Source: Entamoeba histolytica HM-1:IMSS
Taxonomy: Eukaryota; Evosea; Mastigamoebida; Endamoebidae
Direction of reading: 5' to 3'
Length of the DNA stretch: 15,151 nt
NCBI RefSeq assembly: GCF_000208925.1
Contig: NW_001915132.1
Location: 5,466-20,616 of the forward strand
In this document: positions 8,962-15,151 of the stretch, in pieces
How the letters are laid out: each line of letters starts with the position of its first letter
Position numbering within the stretch: position 1 is the stretch's first letter
Made by a program: the position numbers and the translations under genes
Notes under the pieces: generated by a model
The model's database searches: none
Told to the model about the DNA's origin: nothing
What the model saw: only the letters and a program-made list of their open reading frames with translations

Positions 8962-10706
8962 ATGATTAAAAAAAGATACAACTTGAAGAGATTTATCTGT
9001 CAAATATTGTATTATATTTTAATAACATAAAAACAGGTGAATTGTTTACATTAATAAATAAAAAATGTAAAGACTCACTTCAAATGTTACATATCAATCC
9101 ATCATATTCTGTTGAGAAAGTTAATGAATATTTTCATATTAAAGAATGTAATTTTCAACTCCAAAAATCGTTTATAAAAGAAATGAAATTATTCCCTCAT
9201 CTTGAAACAGTGTGATTTACAGAACAAATTATTCAATTTCTTCCATTAATTCCTTCACAAATTAAATTGATTCGACTTCTGTTATTAATCCAAAATCTAC
9301 AATATTAAGAAATGATTATTAGAAAGTAAGAATCGCTTCATTAACATTAAAAAATCCTAAATACTCTTTTGATCTTTCAGAATTTACTTTTTTAACAAGT
9401 CTATCACTTAATATTAAGAAACACATAAGAGTTAATGATTTTATTAGAAATAAATATCATCGTTTTGAAAGAGTCTATGTTATGATGGAAGGATTTGTTG
9501 ATATCAACTTTATTAATCACATTGATCAATTCAATATTAGAAAAGTAATTATTGAATTTGATAAACAAGAAATATTAGAATCAGTCATTAAAAATAAGAA
9601 ACTCCTTAAAAGAATTACATTTTGTTACAAAGAATGTTATTATGCTATTTCTAATGATGGTATTATTCACAATAAACGATTAACTGATAGATTTGACATA
9701 ACAGAAAAAGGATTTAATGATGATACAATACTTCAGTATTATCCTGAACATATAAAAATAAATGGATTTAGTACAAAGAAAATTGAAATGGATTTTAGTT
9801 CATTCACATTCATAAAATCAATCAAATCAACAACATCTTCAATTTGTTTCAATCCACCAACTACTTTAACACATTTAGATTCAAAATATTTCTATGAAAT
9901 ATCTTCTCTTAAAGAATTACATCTTCAATGAAAATATATTCAACATTTATCTCTTCCTAATAATTTAACAGCTTTACTAATTACTGATTTTATTCAAATT
10001 TCTCATTATTCTCAATTAATTCGACTTTCTTTGTGTTTAAACAAATCATTTCCAATTATATTATATCGAATGTTAACATATTTGTCATTGTCATGTAATA
10101 CTTGTGGTAGTCTTTGTTTATTAACACAATTAAAAGTGTTGTACTTAAACAAAATCATTAAAAGTGTTGATGTTGAATCATTTTATCCTACTTCATTAGA
10201 ATTTTTACAATGTTATTCTAATTCTTTACCAATGAAATTATTAATTACACAATTAGTATTAAATGATTCTTTAAACAACATAATATCCAATATTATTCAT
10301 ATCTTTGTAGTTTAAAAACATTGGATTAATTTCATATTCAACTTTACTTCCTTCTTCTTTGACTTCTTTAACTGTATCATGTTTTGGTTTATCACAAAGT
10401 TATATATCATTTAGTGAATTAAATTGTATTAATGTTAAGCAACTTCACATTGAAAATTGTAATACTCATAATGTAGAATTACCATCTTGTCTTGATTCAC
10501 TTTATCTTCATTATTCTGAGTTTAAAATAACCAATCCAAGTATATTTTATACTTTGATTCTTAATGAAAGTAAAATTAATGAAGAAATGATTCAAAAAGA
10601 ATTTATAAAGAATTTCTATTGCAAAAGATCAAAAGAAAGTGAGTTTATTAACATTGAATGGTATTTATCACTTCCTCAAGTAAAATTTTGTTATTGTCAG
10701 AAATAA
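8962..10706 (+). pseudogene. leucine-rich-repeat / F-box-like protein, multiply broken
   Basis: Fragments in different frames line up as one Entamoeba LRR-family protein of about 580 residues. The N-terminus (LEEIYLSNIVLYFNNI..., from 8982) looks like the F-box-like segment that heads these proteins. The body has Leu/Ile/Asn-rich repeats such as LTSLTVSCFG and LDSLYLHYSEF. Breaks: likely one-base loss in the A-run near 8969-8975 just after the ATG at 8962; TGA at 9213-9215; a frame change near 9275-9290; TAG at 9320-9322; TGA at 9929-9931 with the same frame continuing; a frame change near 10300; and the final TAA at 10704-10706. The longest intact pieces are 9482-9931, 10031-10315 and 10359-10706. 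With five or more lesions it is a pseudogene. Any binding or adhesion role is family inference only. Confidence 0.82.
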
Positions 10707-10713
10707 AAAATTT

Positions 10714-10751
10714 ATTATTTTTACGTTAGTTTTAAAACTAATAAAAATAAT
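10714..10751. repeat. inverted repeat: 16-bp perfect palindrome inside longer bulged arms
   Basis: TTAGTTTTAAAACTAA (10726-10741) is its own reverse complement. It is flanked by TTATTTTTA (10715-10723) and TAAAAATAA (10742-10750), which also pair, plus A10714 with T10751. Only a CG dinucleotide at 10724-10725 is unpaired. It fills the gap between the LRR pseudogene stop and the SGNH hydrolase ATG, so it could be a hairpin in the 3' end or leader, or a protein-binding site. Confidence 0.7.
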
Positions 10752-10757
10752 TAATTG

Positions 10758-11402
10758 ATGAATAATGAAGTTTCAATATTCTTTTATGGCGATTCAAATC
10801 TTTATGGAATTGAAGCTGTGACTTATAAACGTTATTCTTCCAAAGACCGATTTTCTAACATTGTCATTGAACAATTAAAAAAAGAATTTACAAAAGTCAA
10901 TTGTATTGTTGATGGAAAACCTGCTCGTTCATTGAAATATGAAAACATCCCATTTGGCATTACTAATGGATTAAAAGACTATGATCAATTCTTATTAAAG
11001 ATTACCTCCAATCCATTTTCAACAAACAAAGTATTAATCCTTGCATTATGTATTAATGACATTCTTTCAAAAGCAACTTCACAACAAGTTATTGATGCAT
11101 TACAACAATACATCGAAAAAGTACAAAAACAAACAAAAATAATTATTTTAATTCCACCACCACTTCAATATTGTACATTTGATAGTTGGAAATCCACAGT
11201 AAATCCAGTGATTGCAGAATCATTGAATTTTGTTCATCAATTAAAAGTTGTTGTTGAAATGTGGAAAAAGCAAGAAATAATAGATGGATTTGTTGATTTA
11301 GATGGAATGAGTGTTGGAGCAGATGGTGTTCATTTCACATCTGATTCACATCACAAAATTGCAGAAAAGTTACTTTCAATTCTTCATGATGTTTTAAATT
11401 GA
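10758..11402 (+). CDS. SGNH/GDSL-family hydrolase (esterase/lipase-like)
   Basis: This is a single-exon gene of 214 aa from the ATG at 10758 (a TTG three bases upstream is not needed) to TGA at 11402. SGNH enzymes hydrolyse esters, thioesters or acetyl groups. Block I is FFYGDSN with nucleophile S13; block II Gly is in DGKPARS (G53); block III is LCIND with N100; block V is DGVHF with D189 and H192 as the rest of the triad. The PPP run and the NGL segment resemble the bacterial arylesterase-like branch. Block III normally reads G-x-N-D and here has Cys98 in the Gly position. There is no signal peptide, so a cytosolic location is likely. The length is typical for a minimal SGNH domain. The substrate cannot be told from sequence. 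Its leader contains the palindrome at 10714-10751. Confidence 0.88.
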   Translation: MNNEVSIFFYGDSNLYGIEAVTYKRYSSKDRFSNIVIEQLKKEFTKVNCIVDGKPARSLKYENIPFGITNGLKDYDQFLLKITSNPFSTNKVLILALCINDILSKATSQQVIDALQQYIEKVQKQTKIIILIPPPLQYCTFDSWKSTVNPVIAESLNFVHQLKVVVEMWKKQEIIDGFVDLDGMSVGADGVHFTSDSHHKIAEKLLSILHDVLN

Positions 11403-11447
11403 ATTATTTTTCGCAGAATTATAAAGTCAAACAGGAATAAAACACAA

Positions 11448-11460
11448 TATAAAAGAACTT
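11448..11460 (+). promoter_or_regulatory. possible core promoter: TATAAAAG overlapping a GAAC-like box
   Basis: TATAAAAG (11448-11455) runs straight into GAACTT (11455-11460), 30-43 nt before the ATG at 11491. Both resemble Entamoeba core elements (TATA and GAAC boxes), but in DNA this AT-rich the match could be chance. Confidence 0.35.
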
Positions 11461-11490
11461 AGACTAATTGAAGAAGAAGTAAGACTTTTT

Positions 11491-12209
11491 ATGACAATAA
11501 ATTCGATAGTTATTTATGCTGATGAAGGGACTATTGATGTTTGTGTTTATTACTCAATAAAAATGCTTCATTCTCAATACCAAGAAGCTCAAATAAGAAA
11601 AATATATGCTAATGAGTTAATTGAAGGTAAATGGATTTATGAAACTGATTTGTTTGTTATGCCAGGTGGTGCTGATCGTCCATTTCACAAAAACTCAATG
11701 GCAAAGGAGTTGAAGTATTAAAAGAATTTATTAATAATGGTGGAAAGTATCTTGGAATTTGTGCAGGAGCATATTTTGCATCATCATTTATTGAATTTAA
11801 TAAAGATGTTGCAAATGAATTAACACTATGTGAAGAAAGAACATTAAAACTCTTCAATGGGATTGCTCATGGACCAATGTATCAAGGATTTGAAGAATAT
11901 TCTGAACGAGGAGCTGTCATAATTCCTATTTATTATCAAAACAATGAAAAAGTCGAACTTTATTATAATGGAGGATGTTCATTTGTTGACAATTTAAATC
12001 AATACAAAGAGAGTCATTTTCTTGCAAAATATCCAAATGGAATGAATGCATTATTCTTTGACATTATTGGTAAAGGAAAAGTTATTCTTTCTGGTCCTCA
12101 TTTTGAATTAGACATAGAATGGTGTGGTAAAATGCTTAAAGAAAGTCAGAAAAGTGAATTTGAAATGAGAAGAAAACTCTTTTTGAAATATATTTTTTCA
12201 TATTTTTAA
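11491..12209 (+). pseudogene. BPL_N / glutamine-amidotransferase-like protein, first copy (one frameshift)
   Basis: This matches the BPL_N domain found at the N-terminus of fungal and animal biotin-protein ligases, a class I amidotransferase-like fold. Order: VIYADEGT start, VMPGGAD, NNGGKYLGICAGAYF with the nucleophile-like Cys (TGT 11760-11762), HGP, ELYYNGGC, and SGPHFE giving the H-x-E of the triad (12099-12107). No ligase or biotin-binding domain follows. The frame breaks at an A5 run (11689-11693): PFHK ends in TAA 14 codons after the break, while the -1 frame continues KLNGKGVEVL. One extra A restores 239 aa, almost equal to the second copy. Either it is a young pseudogene, a homopolymer consensus error, or (less likely) a frameshifted gene. 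The function of stand-alone BPL_N proteins is unknown to me. Confidence 0.82.
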
Positions 12210-12252
12210 TTCCATCATTGTTTAATCATCTTCATTTTTATTATTTCATTTG

Positions 12253-12965
12253 ATGATCACTACTATCAGAGTGTATAATGACATTGGAACATCTGCTCTT
12301 TGTGTTTATAACACAATTCATTTATTTCATCATTTTTTCCTTGTGCTAATGTTTTTGTAATTTCTTCTTCAGAAATTAAGACGAGTCAATGGGTTGAAAA
12401 TACTGATTTGTTGGTCATTCCTGGAGGTGAGGATTTGCCATATCTTGACAAACTTCAGATGGATGGAATTGAATTGATTAAGTCGTTTGTTCTCAATGGT
12501 GGAAAGTTTTTAGGGATATGTGCTGGAGCATATTTTTCGTCATCATACATTAAGTTCAGTGCAAATTCACAATTATCCATTGAAGGAGAACGTTACTTAA
12601 AATTTTACGAAGGAAATGCAATTGGTCCAGTGTATGATGGATATCAACCAAATAGTGAGTCAGGTGCACATATAGTAAAGATAAAGTACAATAATAGTTA
12701 TGCGTATATTTATTATAATGGAGGTTGTTATTTTGATGACAATAACAGTAAAGTAGAAGGTACTTATTTTGCGTTGTATGAAGATGGTAAACCATGTGGA
12801 TATACTAGAAGATATGGAAAAGGGAAAATTCTCATCACGGGATTTCATTTTGAGTTTGATGAACAATGTTGTTCTCATTTGTTAAGTTAATTAAGGTATG
12901 ACGATTTTGAATTAAGAAGAGAAAGTCTTATTAGATACATTTTAACATTAATGAGTGATTGTTAA
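12253..12965 (+). pseudogene. BPL_N / glutamine-amidotransferase-like protein, second copy (frameshift plus early stop)
   Basis: A tandem paralogue 43 bp after the first copy. It starts at ATG 12253 (MITTIRVYNDIGTSALCVYN...), loses frame at a T6 run (12333-12338), and resumes one frame back with PCANVFVISSSEI..., VIPGGED, LNGGKFLGICAGAYF, YYNGGCYF and TGFHFE. TAA at 12888-12890 ends the long open piece, but the same frame continues for 24 more codons (FELRRESLIRYILTL...) to TAA at 12963-12965. That tail aligns with the end of the first copy, so the earlier TAA is premature. Repaired length is about 237 residues. The Cys and H-x-E residues are kept. An internal open frame from 12408 could still give a 160-residue truncated protein. 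Confidence 0.82.
12333..12339 (+). other. slippery heptamer T TTT TTC at the frame break of the second BPL_N copy
   Basis: In the zero frame the codons are CAT TTT TTC CTT. This is an exact X-XXY-YYZ -1 frameshift site, and a -1 slip here moves reading precisely into the frame of the rest of the protein (next codon CCT at 12339). I see no obvious downstream stem. A simple loss of one T explains the data equally well. Confidence 0.35.
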
Positions 12966-15151
12966 CAAAGGGATATTGATTGTTTTGTACAGAAGAGAAT
13001 AGACAACAAGATGAAGAGAATCATTTGAGGTTAAAGTGAGATATGTTCAATAACATAATTAAGAAATGTACTAAGAAAACGAATAAAATCAAAATGGAAT
13101 TTAATAACACATAGAATATGAGTTAATAAAACAATAAAGACAAAATAAATCAATGGAGAATAATGATGAGATTTAAAGAAAAAACAAACCAGTGTTATGA
13201 TGTACAAATAATCATAACATAATACAAACATACTTGATTTGCTTAAATAGAAAGTATTGTTTTTTTGATTCATCATTTTTTCTTTTAACAAATTTGTTTT
13301 TTATTTTTGTTATTATAAAAATAAGTCAATTAAAAATAGAATAATTGATAATTTCATTTTTATATAATATCAATTCCTTATAAATATCATGTTATAATTA
13401 ATTGTTAAATTGTTAGAATAATAAAGAGATATTACATTGAATTTATTAATTCAAATTCAGATTAGTGTTTGATTATTTTTATTTTGTTACTTTGAAGATA
13501 AACATGATATTCTTTCAGTGAATGAAAAATCCTAAATTAATCAAAATTATATGTGTTATGAATATTATAATAATAAATAGTAGTCATAATACATATGAAT
13601 AGATAAAATAAATATAGAATAATGAATATAAAGACAGGAGAAATATAAAAGAATAAGAAAATGGAGAATATAAAAGACAATAAAGAAATAATTATGAATA
13701 TAAAATGATAGAAAATTCATAATTGAAAATGAAATTACAAAGATATAATAAAATTCACAACAATTATATTTAAACAATAAATATGAAATAAATTAATGTC
13801 AATAAGAATTATTCATTTAATTCAATACATTAATTACAATGTATCAAATACAAAAAGAAGAAAGAATAAAGAATAGAAAATGACAAAATAAAATACATGA
13901 ATTACAGAATAAAATTATAATTCAATATAATATTTGAAAAAGAAAAAATAAAATAGAAAAGATGATAAATGAATAAACAGAAGAAATGATAGAAAATAAC
14001 AATAATATAAGAATAAAGAAGAATAACAATCACAAATAACGAATTTAAGTAATTTATATAAATGAATAAAATAAAGAATAACATCAAAATAATGATAGAA
14101 AAATGAAAGAATAATAAAATATATAAATAATATACAATAATACATGAAATTGCATTTCTTACATTTTATAACAAATATGTATAAAATGATAATAATTAAA
14201 TGAAATAAATTTTAATTCAATCAAATTACAACACAATAATATTTCCAAACACGAAATGAGAGCAATAAGAAATAAATAATAAAATATAGAATAAATAGAA
14301 ATAAATTAGATGAAATAATATGTTTAGAAACAAACAAAATATAAAATAATAAAAACAAATAATATAAAAAACAAAATGTAAAGTTGTAATAAATAATAGA
14401 AATAACAATATTTCATGAATAACAAATAGAAAATGAATAAAAGAAGAAATATACATATATATTCAAATATAATGTAATATTCAATTCAATTAATACAGAT
14501 TTAAAAACAAATAAATAGAAATAAAATAAATACAAAGAGAAGTAATAAAAACAATATTTAATTTACAATCAAATAAGTGTGAATTGAATAATGAATTAAT
14601 TAGTTGAGTATATTATATTTAATTTATCAAATAAACATTCACATAGAATGAATTTAGATGAATGAAAGTGGATAATTCAATAAATTTATTTATTTTTAAC
14701 AATAGTTAAATGAAATGTTAGTTTATAATATTTCATTGGAAGGTATTATTTAACCGTTTGATAAATAAAAACAATAAATGATTAGTGAAAATATTCCACA
14801 ACCTAAAATAACAATGATTTGAAGAATAAGTGAATGTAAAAGTTGAATGGTAATTGTATTTTGAAGAAGAATATAATTAATATAAATGATAATATAAAAT
14901 AATCAACAAAAGAAACCATTATTACATAAATGAAAATATAATAGAAATGATTGAATTATAATTGAATAATTTCAATGAATAAAAAAACCAGAAAGAGAGA
15001 AATGATGTTATTTTATCAATTCAGACAATAATTTCATATTTTCAATAGAATTAAAATAAATTACAGAATGGTATTTGAAATATTGAAAAGAAATAATATT
15101 TCAACATTGTTGTATTAAATGGAAAAAGTATTATATTTATAACGACGATGA
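12966..15151. other. gene-poor AT-rich low-complexity flank, purine-biased on the + strand
   Basis: Apart from one doubtful minus-strand frame at 13031-13276, I find no gene. Tracts at about 13570-14140 and 14240-14560 are A-rich with scattered G, in AGAATAAA/GAAATAAAA words. Read on the minus strand they look like the T/C-rich tracts of the left end. The minus-strand frames here are strings of Phe/Tyr/Ile/Leu caused by composition. No RNA gene, tandem array or promoter stood out. Confidence 0.65.
13031..13276 (-). CDS. doubtful small hydrophobic protein, two possible membrane segments
   Basis: A minus-strand frame of 81 residues from the first ATG (13276-13274; the TTG further upstream is not needed). 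It has a polar start, a hydrophobic stretch at about residues 16-34, a short polar loop with SHHYSP, and a second hydrophobic stretch at about 42-60. Base composition over 13031-13290 is less repetitive than the DNA to its right, which is the only argument for it. T-rich DNA on this strand easily makes such frames by chance, and I recognise no family. Confidence 0.18.
   Translation of the reverse strand: MMNQKNNTFYLSKSSMFVLCYDYLYIITLVCFFFKSHHYSPLIYFVFIVLLTHILCVIKFHFDFIRFLSTFLNYVIEHISL

Noticed and set aside
12556..12878. Two minus-strand frames of 72-79 residues
   Set aside because: They lie antisense to the second BPL_N copy, where GICAGAYF and the H-x-E segment make the + strand reading certain.
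2228..12965. Idea that TGA is reassigned to an amino acid, since most internal stops are TGA
   Set aside because: The intact kinase and SGNH genes both end with TGA at the expected C-terminus, and the TGA-bearing frames also have frameshifts, so these are ordinary pseudogene stops.
6956..12965. Idea that the genes form a functional operon-like or defence cluster
   Set aside because: The families (Aurora kinase, ENDOV, LRR, SGNH, BPL_N) have no known common pathway, one has its own TATA element, and close same-strand spacing is normal in Entamoeba.
13902..14456. Several minus-strand Phe/Tyr/Leu frames that look like multi-pass membrane proteins
   Set aside because: The DNA is low complexity and multiple overlapping frames are open together; chance openness is the better explanation.

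Overview
The window looks like nuclear DNA from an Entamoeba, probably a close relative of E. histolytica. It is extremely AT-rich, introns are 47-67 nt with GTTTGT...TAG ends, and 5' leaders are very short. One gene has an Entamoeba-type TATA element (GTATTTAAAC). There is an R4-clade LINE with a restriction-like endonuclease, an Entamoeba-style leucine-rich-repeat gene and a pair of BPL_N-like genes. The species is inferred from style only; no database was searched.

Layout: (1) 1-1915 is gene-free, AT-rich, with long pyrimidine-biased tracts on the + strand. (2) A short minus-strand coding remnant or small gene (1916-2146) ends in a CaaX box. (3) A nearly full-length but decayed LINE lies at about 2150-6900. 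Its coiled-coil ORF1 and its reverse transcriptase/endonuclease ORF2 both carry frameshifts and stops. (4) Two spliced genes with intact reading frames follow: an Aurora-type kinase (6956-7958) and endonuclease V (8015-8848), 56 bp apart. (5) An LRR/F-box-like pseudogene follows (8962-10706). (6) A bulged palindrome lies directly upstream of an intact SGNH/GDSL hydrolase (10758-11402). (7) Two tandem BPL_N / class I glutamine-amidotransferase-like paralogues (11491-12209 and 12253-12965) each have one homopolymer frameshift, and the second also has an early stop. (8) 12966-15151 is AT-rich with purine-biased tracts, the strand mirror of the left flank.

All genes from the LINE rightward are on the + strand and closely spaced. 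Nothing ties them into one pathway; they look like independently transcribed Entamoeba genes in an island bounded by low-complexity DNA and eroded by a retrotransposon and by single-base lesions. I found no rRNA, tRNA, CRISPR or defence-type system. The most unusual points are the kinase, which keeps its catalytic residues but has lost several structural ones (HRD reads YCD, and the alpha-F Asp is Gly); the endonuclease V with Asn where family members usually have a conserved His; the second BPL_N gene, whose frameshift falls exactly on a canonical -1 slippery heptamer (T TTT TTC); and the opposite strand bias of the two flanks.
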